Shown: positions 33,819-44,059 of the stretch, piece by piece
Layout of the letters: every line of letters begins with the position of its first letter
How positions within the stretch are numbered: position 1 is the stretch's first letter
Source: Bacilli bacterium
GTDB lineage: Bacteria; Bacillota_I; Bacilli_A; RFN20; CAG-826
Direction of reading: 5' to 3'
DNA length: 64,000 nucleotides
Assembly (NCBI GenBank): GCA_024399115.1
Contig: JAKSHZ010000003.1
Span: 1 to 64,000, forward strand
Notes under the pieces: generated by a model
Databases searched by the model: none
What the model was told of the DNA's origin: nothing
The model's input: the letters and a program-made list of their open reading frames with translations, nothing else
Position numbers and translations under genes: made by a program

Positions 33819-34544
33819 ACCATCAATTCTAATTACTGAGTTATTTATGTAACTCGCTTCTTCACTCACCAAGAATTTAACTAAGTGAGCAACCTCTTCA
33901 GGATTTCCATAACGTCCTAAGAGGATTTTTTCTTGTTCTTCTTTCAAGAACTCTTCGTCATATCCATCAAGCTCAGATTCTGTACCTATAAAACCTGGTG
34001 CAATTGCATTTACATTAACATATGGAGCAAATTGCATTGCTAAGTTGTGAGTTAATGAGATAAGTGCAGCTTTACTTGCGTCATATTCTAAGCACATTGG
34101 GTAGTAGGTATTGATACCATTTGTTGACGCAATATTAATGACTCTTCCCCATTTCTTATCAATCATGCCTTTGTATACTGCGTGAGCAACGTTATATGCG
34201 CCCACAACATTAACATCTAAAGTCTTCTTGAAGTCTTCAGAGTTCTTCTCGTGCCACATACTTGATAAGTCAACAGCGGCATTATTAACTAATATATCAA
34301 CAGTGCCTAATTTTTCTTCGATATAGGACACCATTTCTTTTACTTTAGCTTCATCAGAAACATCACATTGGTAGGTTAAAACATTAACAGGACACTTCTC
34401 TGTCAATTCTTTTGCCAATTCTTTAGCTTCGTTTTCGCTACTTAAATAGTTAATAACAACATCATATCCGTTATTAGCTAACTCAGTCACGATTGCTTTG
34501 CCAATACCTTTAGCACCACCAGTTACTAATGCGATTTTTCTCAT
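33801..34544 (-). CDS. Short-chain dehydrogenase/reductase (FabG-like)
   Basis: The 247-residue SDR has the cofactor motif T-G-G-A-K-G-I-G (8-15), N-N-A-A-V-D, a catalytic Ser in N-I-A-S-T-N, and Y-x-x-x-K in E-Y-D-A-S-K. It is similar in length and motifs to 3-oxoacyl-ACP reductase, but no other fatty-acid gene is nearby, so the substrate is open. The start lies only some ten bases after the T run of the efp terminator, so expression may depend on terminator read-through. No ribosome-binding site of its own is obvious. Confidence 0.88.
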   Translation of the reverse strand: MRKIALVTGGAKGIGKAIVTELANNGYDVVINYLSSENEAKELAKELTEKCPVNVLTYQCDVSDEAKVKEMVSYIEEKLGTVDILVNNAAVDLSSMWHEKNSEDFKKTLDVNVVGAYNVAHAVYKGMIDKKWGRVINIASTNGINTYYPMCLEYDASKAALISLTHNLAMQFAPYVNVNAIAPGFIGTESELDGYDEEFLKEEQEKILLGRYGNPEEVAHLVKFLVSEEASYINNSVIRIDGGQYGA

Positions 34545-34549
34545 AGTAG

Positions 34550-34574
34550 AAAAAAGAGCTTTTATTAAGCTCTT
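34550..34574 (-). terminator. Terminator at the end of efp, just before the SDR start
   Basis: The minus-strand hairpin AAGAGCTT-AAT-AAAAGCTCTT includes the efp stop codon and is followed by six T. The next ATG (34544) lies about six bases beyond the tract. Confidence 0.75.
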
Positions 34575-35122
34575 CCTGAATATTTGCCATCAGCTGTGAA
34601 AACAACAATTTTTTCACCAACTTCGATGAATTGAGGGACACGGATTGATAATCCTGTATCTGTTGTTGCATCTTTAGTTTGTGATGATGGAGCTCCTTTG
34701 ATTGCTGGAGTTGTTTCAGCAATTGTTAATTCAACCTTTTCAGGAATGTTGACATCAAGAACTGAGCCATTCCAGAATACGATTTGAACTTCCATACCAT
34801 CAACTAAGAAATATTTCTTGAAATCGATATGTTCTTCATCTAATTCATATTGATCAAATGTTTCCATATCCATGAAATAATATGTTGATCCGTCTTTATA
34901 AGAGAATTGAACTGCTTTCTTTTGGATTTCAGCTGCATCGAATTTTGTTGATGCGTTGAAGTTTCTTTCTTGTGTTGAACCAGTTTTTAAGTTTCTCATT
35001 TTTGTTTTCAAAATAGCTGCACCTTTACCTGGTTTAACGTGCATAAAATCTAATACTACCCATGGATCACCATCAATTAATAATGTTAATCCAGTTTTGA
35101 AATCGCCTGCTTCAATTGCCAT
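34565..35122 (-). CDS. efp: Translation elongation factor P
   Basis: The 185-residue EF-P relieves ribosome stalling at consecutive prolines. It has the KOW-like domain I with the loop K-P-G-K-G-A-A (about 32-38), whose Lys34 is the position that may be modified, then two OB folds (E-T-T-P-A-I-K-G and V-P-Q-F-I-E-V-G-E). Length is normal. GAGGT precedes the ATG and a consensus promoter lies upstream. No EpmA/EpmB or YmfI-type modification gene is adjacent, although the SDR gene that follows is of the fold used by the Bacillus modifier YmfI. Confidence 0.96.
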   Translation of the reverse strand: MAIEAGDFKTGLTLLIDGDPWVVLDFMHVKPGKGAAILKTKMRNLKTGSTQERNFNASTKFDAAEIQKKAVQFSYKDGSTYYFMDMETFDQYELDEEHIDFKKYFLVDGMEVQIVFWNGSVLDVNIPEKVELTIAETTPAIKGAPSSQTKDATTDTGLSIRVPQFIEVGEKIVVFTADGKYSGRA

Positions 35123-35156
35123 AATTTTTTACCTCGTAAATAAAAATAATTCTTTT

Positions 35157-35186
35157 GTATTTTATAATAAAATACGAAATAGTCAA
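35157..35186 (-). promoter_or_regulatory. Promoter of efp with a dyad over the -10 box
   Basis: -35 TTGACT (35181-35186), 16-bp spacer, -10 TAAAAT (35159-35164). Arms GTATTTTA and TAAAATAC (35157-35175, 3-bp centre) cover the -10. At this AT content an 8-bp dyad may be chance. Confidence 0.6.
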
Positions 35187-35198
35187 CACTATATATGT

Positions 35199-35219
35199 AA
35201 AAACGGGCTATTTTTGCCC
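35199..35219 (-). terminator. Terminator of the DMT transporter gene
   Basis: GGGC/GCCC stem (35205-35208, 35216-35219) with a T run on the minus strand. Confidence 0.7.
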
Positions 35220-35226
35220 ATTTTTG

Positions 35227-36186
35227 TTAAATAAACGATAGCATTATAATTCCTATGAAGATAATGCCGATAAATACATACTGTAGAACAGATAGTTTTT
35301 CTTTTAGGAAAATTCTAGATAAGACGAAGGAAATAATAACCGTTCCAGCTCCTAAAATAACTGCTGCAATTCCTGTTCCTTCGGATAACGCAAATAAGTA
35401 AGTTGCTTGACCAATTGTTTCAAAGATAGCAGCCAAAATTTTCCATTTTTGATTGCCAACTTTTGCGAGAACACCTGTTTGTTGAGAATCTGCTGGTGTT
35501 CCAGTTGAAAATAACTTCTCTCCTTTTGCCTTTAAGAAAATAAGAATTCCCATAGCAATCAAGAAGAATGTTAACTCGTATGCGCAGTTTGCAGTATGTT
35601 CAAGGTTATCTTCTGTAACTCCAACTAATATAGTTGTTGCAACATCATCTGTATAGAAGATGTCGAGGAATGTGCCAACTGCATCTAATAACATGTAGCA
35701 GAATGGCATTGCAATTGCCCAAACAGCTAACTTTTTGCCTAAGTTCTTATTACGTTCTTCTTTACCTTTTTTATCAAAAAAGCCTACACAAAGAATACCG
35801 ATAGCAACAACTACAATTGCTGCAATTGCTAAAGGAGAGAATTCTTCGTGTAAAAAGATTGCACATAAAATAGGCACAATAGCCCCTGAAGTATTTTCGA
35901 TTGGGTCAGAAATTGATTCTTCAATGTATCTAACTCCAAAATATGAACAAGTCATTGAAACGATATAACATAAAGCAACAGGGAGATATCTAACAAAGTT
36001 AATTGGGAAACTTTTAAGGTCAACTCCTTGTGTGAAAAGAATGACTGTAGCATAAATTCCCATGAAAATACCAACGAATACAGTTGTCTTTAAATGAGAA
36101 TATTTTTCGTTTTGTAAACTACCCTTTTTATAGAATATTTCTGCAATACCCCAGGCTAATGTTGAGATGATTAAAAAAATCCACAT
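35227..36186 (-). CDS. EamA/DMT-superfamily transporter
   Basis: The 319-residue protein has about ten hydrophobic segments in two similar halves. The N-terminal M-W-I-F-L-I-I-S-T-L-A-W-G and the second-half E-T-I-G-Q-A-T-Y-L-F-A-L-S-E-G-T-G block are typical of the drug/metabolite transporter superfamily. Substrate unknown. A hydrophilic loop at about residues 225-245 separates part of the second half. Monocistronic, with its own terminator. Confidence 0.85.
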   Translation of the reverse strand: MWIFLIISTLAWGIAEIFYKKGSLQNEKYSHLKTTVFVGIFMGIYATVILFTQGVDLKSFPINFVRYLPVALCYIVSMTCSYFGVRYIEESISDPIENTSGAIVPILCAIFLHEEFSPLAIAAIVVVAIGILCVGFFDKKGKEERNKNLGKKLAVWAIAMPFCYMLLDAVGTFLDIFYTDDVATTILVGVTEDNLEHTANCAYELTFFLIAMGILIFLKAKGEKLFSTGTPADSQQTGVLAKVGNQKWKILAAIFETIGQATYLFALSEGTGIAAVILGAGTVIISFVLSRIFLKEKLSVLQYVFIGIIFIGIIMLSFI

Positions 36187-36230
36187 GCGAATATAATAAA
36201 GATTTTAGAAAAATTTTGCATCTATTATGA

Positions 36231-37121
36231 TTACATTTTTATTTTCTTGCTCATTTTATTAAATTCTTTCTTTTCTAAGCATTCAACTGCCCATGTATAG
36301 GCTTTATTAAACAAGTTTTCTAGTTCTTCATAGTTAATTTCATCATTAACCGAAAAATAAATATAATCATTTCCAATCGGGAATTTTGAAACAATTGAAA
36401 ACGGGTATTTCTTTAATACTTCAAATCTATCTTTTGGATTAATTTTTAAGAAAAGAACAATGGCTCTTCCTTCAGGTTTATTCAAATCATAAATAATTGC
36501 GAATCTATCTTTTAAAAGTTTTCCTTTATTACTTATAACTGTAGCTTTGAGAGAATAACTTTCAGATACATACTTGGTGTTGTTAAAGTTTTCATCGATT
36601 TTTAATTCGCAATTCTTATTATTTAAAAAATTTTCTTTGATTCCTTCTAAGTCAAAAGCACTCTTGATCTTTAAAACACTTGCTGATCTTATAGCATCAG
36701 ATAAAGAGATAGCGGAATCATTATAGTCGAGCTTATTTTTTAAATTAGTAAGCTTAGTAATTAGCTTTTTAGTCTTTGTAGTTCTTTTTGTTTTGTTAAG
36801 ACTTTTTATCAACCCTCCAAGCACTCTATTTCTAAAGATTACTAAGATAATAATTAAAATTAGTGTCAATACATAGAGGATTTGAAGGATTATACAGAAC
36901 CAACAGTGGTCTGATATGACAAATACTAACCATAAGACAAAGTGTGTAGAAACATTGCAAATCGTAGCAATATTAGCGTTAGAAAAACCGGTTTCTTTTC
37001 CGTTCTTATCTTTCCTCTTTTTTCCTGAAATAAAAGTGCTAAAAATTATTTCTAAAGTGATGAAGAAAACCAAAGAGATTGCAATAACTAAATGCAACAA
37101 ACAATCAACAAATCTAATCAT
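36231..37121 (-). CDS. Membrane-anchored protein with a soluble C-terminal domain, function unknown
   Basis: The 296-residue protein has three hydrophobic segments (about 8-30, 55-70 and 72-95), a basic linker (about 105-125), and a soluble domain to the end. The last 80 residues (L-F-L-K-I-N-P-K-D-R-F then D-Y-I-Y-F-S-V-N-D and Y-E-E-L-E-N-L-F) faintly recall the YjbR/MmcQ-like fold, but I would not assert it. It starts nine bases after the msrA stop, so it may be the third gene of the methionine sulfoxide operon. Confidence 0.7.
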   Translation of the reverse strand: MIRFVDCLLHLVIAISLVFFITLEIIFSTFISGKKRKDKNGKETGFSNANIATICNVSTHFVLWLVFVISDHCWFCIILQILYVLTLILIIILVIFRNRVLGGLIKSLNKTKRTTKTKKLITKLTNLKNKLDYNDSAISLSDAIRSASVLKIKSAFDLEGIKENFLNNKNCELKIDENFNNTKYVSESYSLKATVISNKGKLLKDRFAIIYDLNKPEGRAIVLFLKINPKDRFEVLKKYPFSIVSKFPIGNDYIYFSVNDEINYEELENLFNKAYTWAVECLEKKEFNKMSKKIKM

Positions 37122-37130
37122 ATCTTATAA

Positions 37131-37619
37131 TTATTTCTTTCTTCCAGATTCTTTGAGTTCTTGTTCAAACTCTTGTGGGTGATATTTACAAAACTTTTGA
37201 TGAAAATCTTCTGCTGCATAGAACATTTTGTATGGTTCAACAGCAATAGCGATTTCTTCATTTAATTCTGCTTCTTTATTTTTAATAAATTCTTCAAAAA
37301 TAGCCTTTTCTTCTTCGTTTTGATAATAGAACGCCAAAGTATATGAATGACCTTTATCGATGTATTGTCCTTCATAATCAAAAGGATCTACACTCTTAAG
37401 AAATAGTTCAAGAAGGCTTTTTATTGAAACTACATTTTCGTCATAAATAATCTCAATAGTCTCTCTATGTCCTGTTTTTTGTGCTTTTACATCTGCATAT
37501 GTAGGGTTCTTTTCATCTCCACCACAATAACCAGAAATAACATCTTCCACACCATCAGTGTCTAAAAACACTGCTGAAATGCACCAAAAACATCCACCTG
37601 CTAAATATAAATTTTTCAT
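37131..37619 (-). CDS. msrA: Peptide methionine (S)-sulfoxide reductase MsrA
   Basis: The 162-residue enzyme reduces the S-epimer of methionine sulfoxide in proteins. The active site G-G-C-F-W-C (Cys10 catalytic, Cys13) is intact, and S-G-Y-C-G-G and G-H-R-E-T-I-E are family motifs. No MsrB domain is fused. The ATG overlaps the upstream GAF-type Msr gene by four bases, so the two repair enzymes are co-translated. Confidence 0.96.
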   Translation of the reverse strand: MKNLYLAGGCFWCISAVFLDTDGVEDVISGYCGGDEKNPTYADVKAQKTGHRETIEIIYDENVVSIKSLLELFLKSVDPFDYEGQYIDKGHSYTLAFYYQNEEEKAIFEEFIKNKEAELNEEIAIAVEPYKMFYAAEDFHQKFCKYHPQEFEQELKESGRKK

Positions 37620-38080
37620 AAAGCAAATTGCTCCTTAGCAAAACTAGAAGAAATGACTTTAACAATTTCCTCGAGTCCTTCTTTGTCTTTTTCATCAAAT
37701 CTATTTAATGAAGTACTATCAATATCTAAAACGCCAACTTCCTTATCCTTATAAAAAATAGGAACGACAATTTCAGAATTAGAAGCACTATCACAAGCTA
37801 TATGGCCAGGGAATTCGTGGACATTCCTCACTACGACAGTTTCTTTAGTTTCAAATGAAGTACCACAAACGCCTTTACCTACTTCAATTTCTACACAAGC
37901 TGGCTTACCCATAAAAGGGCCTAAAATTAGTTTTCCATTTGAGTATATATAAAATCCAACCCAACTAACATCTTCCATTGAGTTATATAACAACGAAGAA
38001 ACATTAGAAAGATCACTAATCAAATTATTAGTGTTAGAAATTAATACTTCAGTTTGCTTTTTAAGTAATTTATAGCTCAT
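37616..38080 (-). CDS. msrC: Free methionine (R)-sulfoxide reductase (GAF-type fRMsr)
   Basis: The 154-residue GAF-domain protein has the three cysteines characteristic of fRMsr, in G-K-P-A-C, G-V-C-G-T and H-I-A-C-D, and the V-P-I-F-Y-K-D-K-E-V-G-V-L-D-I-D-S block. It reduces free methionine-R-sulfoxide. Overlap with msrA makes a small oxidant-repair operon covering free R- and protein-bound S-forms. TATAAT (38092-38097) lies 11 bases before the ATG with no ribosome-binding site, so the leader is very short. Confidence 0.93.
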   Translation of the reverse strand: MSYKLLKKQTEVLISNTNNLISDLSNVSSLLYNSMEDVSWVGFYIYSNGKLILGPFMGKPACVEIEVGKGVCGTSFETKETVVVRNVHEFPGHIACDSASNSEIVVPIFYKDKEVGVLDIDSTSLNRFDEKDKEGLEEIVKVISSSFAKEQFAL

Positions 38081-38117
38081 ATTCTAATTACATTATACTA
38101 TTTTTTATTAAATAAAA

Positions 38118-38147
38118 AGCAGGAACTCCAATCAAGGAATCCCTGCT
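38118..38147 (-). terminator. Terminator of the RHS/immunity operon
   Basis: AGCAGG/CCTGCT arms, with further pairing inside (GGAATC... side), and a T-rich tail on the minus strand. Confidence 0.8.
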
Positions 38148-38177
38148 ATGTGTCAAGTAGAGTTAGTTTTGTTAATA

Positions 38178-38417
38178 TTAGTATTTATCTCTATTATTAA
38201 TAATAATATCTATCGAATCTTTTGTCATAAAACCGTTTGTATACCCTGTATCAGAGTCAAAGTTAATGTGATGTAATCCTTTTTCATTTTTTAATTCCAA
38301 TAAAGTTTCAATTAAGAAATCTATACTTTTATTATCTAATTCTATTTGTACAGTATTTTTATTTAAATATTCAATTTTCATTCTGCCAAAATTGTTCGTT
38401 TTGTTTTTAATAATCAT
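38178..38417 (-). CDS. Imm32-like small protein, probable immunity gene
   Basis: The 79-residue protein has the pattern of Imm32-type proteins: a short strand (Q-I-E-L-D-N-K), a helix (F-L-I-E-T-L-L-E-L), then H-H-I-N-F-D and a closing strand (I-D-I-I-I-N-N). The match is by eye. It lies downstream of the RHS toxin and the 84-residue gene on the same strand. The true start may be the internal ATG at codon 13. It probably neutralises a toxin tip, either the present one or a lost one. Confidence 0.6.
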   Translation of the reverse strand: MIIKNKTNNFGRMKIEYLNKNTVQIELDNKSIDFLIETLLELKNEKGLHHINFDSDTGYTNGFMTKDSIDIIINNRDKY

Positions 38418-38450
38418 ATGAATAAAATTATCTCCTGTAAATTAATTGAA

Positions 38451-38705
38451 TTAATATAATTCACCATAGATGTCCTTAAACTTTAAATTGTAAAATCGAG
38501 CTTTTTCCAAAAGTTCAAATGGTGTCGGATACTCCTTATTCTCAATAACCCTTTTGTTTTCAACGATATTATATGAAAATGAGCCATTTTTTCCATAACA
38601 TAATGTAATTTTTACATTTTTATAATAAAATGTAAACTCTTCAAAATTTTGTGTATATCTATAATAAAATTCATCCCAATTCATTTCATCAATTACTTTT
38701 TCCAT
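38451..38705 (-). CDS. Small acidic protein directly after the RHS toxin, candidate cognate immunity protein
   Basis: The 84-residue protein is rich in aromatic and charged residues (W-D-E-F-Y-Y-R-Y, then E-F-T-F-Y-Y-K) and predicted soluble. No family recognised. Its start is six bases from the stop of the RHS gene, the usual place for the immunity gene of a polymorphic toxin. Function is inferred from position only. Confidence 0.6.
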   Translation of the reverse strand: MEKVIDEMNWDEFYYRYTQNFEEFTFYYKNVKITLCYGKNGSFSYNIVENKRVIENKEYPTPFELLEKARFYNLKFKDIYGELY

Positions 38706-38711
38706 TTCGAT

Positions 38712-41700
38712 CTAAAACCCTTTCTTCAACATTTCCCATAAAAATTCCAAGAAGCTATTATAGTTTATACTATGTGGCATTTCCGTATGCCAATGTGGAA
38801 TGCTATGAACACCTGGGGTATTATGATTCGAAAAATGAATAGAATATCTCATCTTCCCATCGCCTCCATAATACGTTAAACTTTTACCATTTTTATTCCA
38901 TACACCCCCATGAGCTGAAGAACTTCCAGGTGTTGTTCTATCAACAATACTAGTATGTGTCATACCATAAACACCACAAATAGTCGATCCAATAATCGCA
39001 GTATATCTAAAGATGTTTTCCGTTAAGGTATAGGCTGATTCATTTCCCTGAAAAATCGTTTCTTGGACAAAATTATAATTTGTAATTCCCTCCCCGACAT
39101 CAGATAATCCAAACAATGTAGTACCAGCTCCAGCTAATATGGTAACTCCTGCAACCGCAGCAATCCATCCACCATAAGGCAAAGTAACTATTCCTACAGC
39201 AACCGCTCCAACACCGGTAGCAATTAATCCTGCACCTTTAGCAATTTTACCCCAATCCCAAGTAAAAGGGTTATACCAGTCATGCCCTGTTGGATCAACC
39301 CTATTAACCGGATCATTTCCACAATAAGCATATAAGTTAAGCCCATTAATTGTAGTTGGGTCTAAGTAGTCTACTGAATCAGGCGAGATAAACCTACCAA
39401 TTTCAGGATCATAGTACCTGGAGGTTATATAATAAAGAGATGTCTCGGCATCATAATAATAACCCTTGTATCGAATCGGATTTATATTCCCTATAAATGA
39501 CTCACTAGTATTAACGTTGCCACTTGCATCTAAAACTTCGTGACTCCCCCAAACGTCATATGAATACAATGCAACAATTGAGTTGCCTTGTGAAATTCCT
39601 ATAATCTCATTGGTAATATTTTTAATATATGAATATACATTTGTAACTCCGTTATTCTTGATAAAAACAAAACCACTGATTCCTTGTACATCATAAATGT
39701 ATCTAATTCTACTTTGTAAATTTGAACCGCTAAAAATATCTTCACCTATTAATACGGAATTTTCATAATAATACTTATGATACTTTCCAAAACTTTGTAA
39801 AACCTTTTTTGTTCTTCTTCCATCAAAATCGTATTCAAATTGTATTTGATTATTAATCCCTGATAATAAATTTCCTCTCACATAAAAATACGTCTTAGTC
39901 ACATTGCCTTCGGTTTTTAAAATTCTATTTCCATAATTGTCATAGCCGAATGTTTTATTGCCGAAAGACACTACTCTTACTCTTTGATCGTACCCTATAT
40001 TTTGATTACCAAAACTTATCATCATACCGAAAAATGGTGAAGAAGAGTCCAAACAATATTGATATGTTCGATTAAGATTTGATAGAGTATTCGTTTCCTT
40101 AATTATTCTTCCAAAAACATCGTACTCATAGCTTTCACTATAATTCATTATAGAAGATGCTACTTGTCTATTTTTTAATTTTCCGTTTCCTTCAAAGTAA
40201 GTGTAGTTTTCAGTGTATAAATTGCCAAAAGCAAGGCTTGAAATTCGCGAAAAATAATTATCAAAATAAGAAATGTTTTGATCAACAATTGAGTTGTTAG
40301 AAATGATTTTTTTCTTTGTCAATCGATTAAGACCATCAAATTCAAATGATGTAGCGAAAATAGAATTATTCTCCATTGAAAAAATAGTAAAGTAATCGTT
40401 CTGAGAAATTTGATAATACTCATTGTTTCTAAAATTAATGTCTTTTATTACAATTTTTGGATCGTTATTGTATGAAATATATAAATCGCCACAAAGAACA
40501 CTTTCAATTTTGTTGTCTTCGTTATACCAGAAATAAGTTGATTCATTAGAGAAATTATCTTCGATTTCACTTAAAAGGTATGCATATTCACTGAACTCAT
40601 TTGGTTGATACCAAAAGACCGTTTTCTCAACATTGTTTACATAGATTGAGTAAAGCTTCTTATAATCACTGATGTTCTCTTTTATTGATGTAGCTGTTCC
40701 AATTTGATTATAAAATTTAATTTCCTCAAACGAATTTTCTTGCACATTCTCTTCAGTTTTTATAAAGCTTCCACTCTCAAAAAGATCAATTTCCAAATTT
40801 TTATTGTTTGTGCTCTTCTTTAATCTAAGCTTAGAAACGTTATCTTCATATGTGAAAATTAGATTAGATGAATCTCTAGTATATTTTTGTTCAGCCGCTA
40901 AAGCATTGTTCTTCTTGAATTTATAACTACTAGTTTCATCTAAATAATGAGTATACGTAAGATGAATTGAACCAGCGTCTGATGATTCATTTGGTTGACC
41001 TAATTGCACTTCTTCAATTAAATCATTATCGTTATACAAAATTGTTGTGTTGACTCCATCATCGTTCACTGAAACTATGTTTCCGTTTCTAGTTTCCTCG
41101 TAAACAATTATTGGCAATGAACTCGCCGACAATTTAGCTGTCTTTTTTCTTAATGATGAATCATTAAAATACTCATAATTGAAATAACCGCCTTCAGCAG
41201 TGATTTCTTCTATAATCTGATCGTTGTAATTATATATTTTTGAAGAAGTTTTATAGATAGTTTCGTAATCCAAAGATCCTTCTGATTTGATTTTTTTAGC
41301 TATACGACTAGTGACTTTGTATTCATCATAATTGTAATGGTAAAAAGCTCTATCGTCGTTTGCATCAGCACTTGTAAAATACCAATTTTTATTTGTGCTT
41401 ATTGAGCTATTATCAAAATAATTAGTGTCAAATACATCGATTTCAATATTGTTTTCAAAACAAAGTATTAGACTACCAAAAGAAGTAATAAATCTTTTAG
41501 CACCGTTTAAAAATACTATAAGGTTTTCATCATTCTGAGAAAATTTCCTTTTTAAAGTTAAAAGCAAATCACTTTCTAAAAAATATTCAGGTGAGTAAAA
41601 AGTGTCATGAAAGACATATTGGCCATTTTCATTTTTGACTTTTATTCCTCTTAATTTATCGAAAGAAGTTCTATTTCCTCTGTTTTCAAAAACTAAAAGA

Positions 41701-43361
41701 GGCTCCTCTTTCGATTTTATAAAATGTAAATCACATAAAGAAGCAACAACGTCTTGGTGATTTTCATTAACAACAGAAATAGAAAAATTAGAAAATTGAG
41801 CAGGTTCACCATCATCCATTTCTCTAACAAATGGAATCTCAAAATATTGCCATACATCATAGGCATGTGGATTTATATCGATATATTTGGTATCTTCGCA
41901 ATAGACATTGATATTCATCTTAACTCTATTTTCTTCGTTTTGTAATTTAATGAATCCACAAAGCTTAACGTATTTTGAAGAATTAAGATCTGAAGATGAT
42001 AAGCCTTCGCTAATATAACATCTACTACCAATACTTTCACATATTCTTCCATTTATTGAAATGCGAGATTGACCCTCAAAAGAGAGTCTTTTTCCTGTAT
42101 ATTTTTCCAAAGAATATAAATCTCTTCCGGAATTTTTAGTTTCAAAACATGAAACAACATTTCCGTTAGTATCGATTTGATAAGATAGTTCTTGGCCATT
42201 ATTTTGAATAATATGCATATCTGATGCAAATTTTTCATCATAATTTCTGCAATAAAAAGACCCTCTAAGAATTTTAGTTTTTTCTACAAAGCCATCATTA
42301 ATAATGTTGCCTTTTCTAATAGACTCAAAAATATAATCATTGAAGTCAAACTGATCAAAATTATAAGTAATTCTATATGCATCATTATTTAAACAATCGA
42401 TGAATCTATTAACTCTATTTCGATCATTAACACTGAACTTATAAATAGTACGAGTATGTTCGTTAACTGTTTCATCAATTGAAGATATTTGACCAAAAAA
42501 TCCGTTAAATGAATATTTTTTAATTCTATCTTCTCCGTTATATGTACGAATATATCTTAAGTTCCCAAATTCATAGGAAAACTTAATATATTTATTAGGA
42601 TTCCTTCCATCGTAAATTTTTCTAATACCATCAGCGTTGTACTCAACACGAATTATATGGTTTGGAATATGCGTGTCCGATAACGAATCAAGTCTTCCGC
42701 TAGAATCAAAATGAATAATAATACCTTTTTGATTTTCAATTTTTTTATTGTTAATGTCTAAAAACAGTCCATAGCCATCTTTATCATAATATTTGCTAAA
42801 ATTTGGATTGTAAACAAACGTATGAATATAACTTTCACCATCGATATATTTATAAGTGTCGTAATTATTTTCGTCTTTTCCATCTTTAATTAGAAATTGG
42901 TGAAAATTTGTTTTAAATCCTTTGAAAAAGCCTTTTACTAAATCAGACTCAAGATCTTGCATTCTTGAGAAATAAATTAGTGAGAGATTTACTTCGTATG
43001 ACCCCCTACCTATACGTAGTGGTAAGAACTCATATCTAACCGAGCCATCACATAAATTAATATATGGATTGTTACCTAAACTTGCATTCTTAAAACACCT
43101 ATTAATAAAATATCCACTTAAAAATGGTTCTGAAACATCGATTATTTGATTTACACTTTTCCCATTATATGAAATCGAAATGAAGTTGTCGCTCAAACTT
43201 AGATGTCCATTAGGAGAATAACTATAACCATTTATGTTAGAAGTTGTTCCGTCTGAAAAAACTCCTCTAACAATCATGCCATAAGGCTCAAACTTCTCCC
43301 CAACTCTATAACTTTTTTTGTTTGGTTCATTCACTATTTGCAAAGAAATCAAATCAGCCAT
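38712..43361 (-). CDS. RHS/YD-repeat polymorphic toxin
   Basis: The 1549-residue protein begins with an Ig-like domain (about 3-75: G-E-K-F-x-P-Y-G-M-I-V then S-D-G-T-T), followed by a long YD/RHS-repeat region. The RHS core ends with [12 protein letters not shown] and D-P-T-G-H-D (near 1356). After the core come two hydrophobic stretches (about 1375-1420) and a C-terminal tip of about 70 residues with [17 protein letters not shown] and P-H-W-H-T-E, which I take as the toxin. I cannot name its activity. There is no N-terminal signal peptide. Two small genes follow (immunity candidates). It starts 23 bases after an ABC-2 permease gene. Confidence 0.9.
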   Translation of the reverse strand: MADLISLQIVNEPNKKSYRVGEKFEPYGMIVRGVFSDGTTSNINGYSYSPNGHLSLSDNFISISYNGKSVNQIIDVSEPFLSGYFINRCFKNASLGNNPYINLCDGSVRYEFLPLRIGRGSYEVNLSLIYFSRMQDLESDLVKGFFKGFKTNFHQFLIKDGKDENNYDTYKYIDGESYIHTFVYNPNFSKYYDKDGYGLFLDINNKKIENQKGIIIHFDSSGRLDSLSDTHIPNHIIRVEYNADGIRKIYDGRNPNKYIKFSYEFGNLRYIRTYNGEDRIKKYSFNGFFGQISSIDETVNEHTRTIYKFSVNDRNRVNRFIDCLNNDAYRITYNFDQFDFNDYIFESIRKGNIINDGFVEKTKILRGSFYCRNYDEKFASDMHIIQNNGQELSYQIDTNGNVVSCFETKNSGRDLYSLEKYTGKRLSFEGQSRISINGRICESIGSRCYISEGLSSSDLNSSKYVKLCGFIKLQNEENRVKMNINVYCEDTKYIDINPHAYDVWQYFEIPFVREMDDGEPAQFSNFSISVVNENHQDVVASLCDLHFIKSKEEPLLVFENRGNRTSFDKLRGIKVKNENGQYVFHDTFYSPEYFLESDLLLTLKRKFSQNDENLIVFLNGAKRFITSFGSLILCFENNIEIDVFDTNYFDNSSISTNKNWYFTSADANDDRAFYHYNYDEYKVTSRIAKKIKSEGSLDYETIYKTSSKIYNYNDQIIEEITAEGGYFNYEYFNDSSLRKKTAKLSASSLPIIVYEETRNGNIVSVNDDGVNTTILYNDNDLIEEVQLGQPNESSDAGSIHLTYTHYLDETSSYKFKKNNALAAEQKYTRDSSNLIFTYEDNVSKLRLKKSTNNKNLEIDLFESGSFIKTEENVQENSFEEIKFYNQIGTATSIKENISDYKKLYSIYVNNVEKTVFWYQPNEFSEYAYLLSEIEDNFSNESTYFWYNEDNKIESVLCGDLYISYNNDPKIVIKDINFRNNEYYQISQNDYFTIFSMENNSIFATSFEFDGLNRLTKKKIISNNSIVDQNISYFDNYFSRISSLAFGNLYTENYTYFEGNGKLKNRQVASSIMNYSESYEYDVFGRIIKETNTLSNLNRTYQYCLDSSSPFFGMMISFGNQNIGYDQRVRVVSFGNKTFGYDNYGNRILKTEGNVTKTYFYVRGNLLSGINNQIQFEYDFDGRRTKKVLQSFGKYHKYYYENSVLIGEDIFSGSNLQSRIRYIYDVQGISGFVFIKNNGVTNVYSYIKNITNEIIGISQGNSIVALYSYDVWGSHEVLDASGNVNTSESFIGNINPIRYKGYYYDAETSLYYITSRYYDPEIGRFISPDSVDYLDPTTINGLNLYAYCGNDPVNRVDPTGHDWYNPFTWDWGKIAKGAGLIATGVGAVAVGIVTLPYGGWIAAVAGVTILAGAGTTLFGLSDVGEGITNYNFVQETIFQGNESAYTLTENIFRYTAIIGSTICGVYGMTHTSIVDRTTPGSSSAHGGVWNKNGKSLTYYGGDGKMRYSIHFSNHNTPGVHSIPHWHTEMPHSINYNSFLEFLWEMLKKGF

Positions 43362-43384
43362 ATAAATCTTTTAATTAATACTTA

Positions 43385-44059
43385 TTAAAAATCAACTTTT
43401 TCAAGTAGTTTTGCTGAAACTATATAAACAAGCCAATGCATTCCAAGATAGAATGCAAAACATATTACAGCAAAGATTACCTGGCTTAGGATAGATCCAC
43501 ATATTAAGCCAGTAAATCCTGGCATAATGTATGGGAGGGCCATTGTTGTACCCATGATATAAAATGCAAAGAAGAATGTGCTTATTAATGTAGAAAGAAC
43601 AATTGACTTACCATTTCTATAATAAAGTGGGAAGAAAATTAAATCAGTAATGCCTAAACCAATATATGCAAGTCCAATAACTGCGCCATATTCATTAATA
43701 GTTAAACCAGGCATAGCTTCACCGCCTTCTTCAGCGACGCTAGTTATAATCTCTTTTGCTAATGGTAAAAGAGCTAAAGTAATTGCAGTAAATAAGATGT
43801 GCATAATCATTACTGTTACAGTTCTTGCCTTTACAATATCCTTCTTTCTAACAGGAAGGAGTGTTGTGAAGTATAAGTCGTTACTTTGTTGACCTTTATT
43901 TGCTCCTAAGAAAAGAATTGGATATGAAACAATTGTGTATAAGAATCCAATACCCATTGGATAATTAGGAGCCAAAATCAATAATGGGAAAAATAAAATA
44001 AAGAAGTAGCAAATTGGGTGAACTGCTAATCTAAATTCTTTAAATAATAAAGCTTTCAT
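43385..44059 (-). CDS. ABC-2 type permease
   Basis: The 224-residue protein has six hydrophobic segments and a short basic N-terminus (M-K-A-L-L-F-K-E-F-R-L), typical of ABC-2 exporter subunits. It pairs with the ATPase at 44040-44912, which overlaps it by 20 bases. The substrate cannot be deduced; peptides, antibiotics or lipids are usual for this class. Its position 23 bases before the RHS gene is noted but does not prove a functional link. Confidence 0.85.
   Translation of the reverse strand: MKALLFKEFRLAVHPICYFFILFFPLLILAPNYPMGIGFLYTIVSYPILFLGANKGQQSNDLYFTTLLPVRKKDIVKARTVTVMIMHILFTAITLALLPLAKEIITSVAEEGGEAMPGLTINEYGAVIGLAYIGLGITDLIFFPLYYRNGKSIVLSTLISTFFFAFYIMGTTMALPYIMPGFTGLICGSILSQVIFAVICFAFYLGMHWLVYIVSAKLLEKVDF

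Noticed and set aside
35157-35175. efp promoter dyad as a confident operator
   Set aside because: Eight-base arms made almost only of A and T are expected several times by chance in a window this AT-rich.
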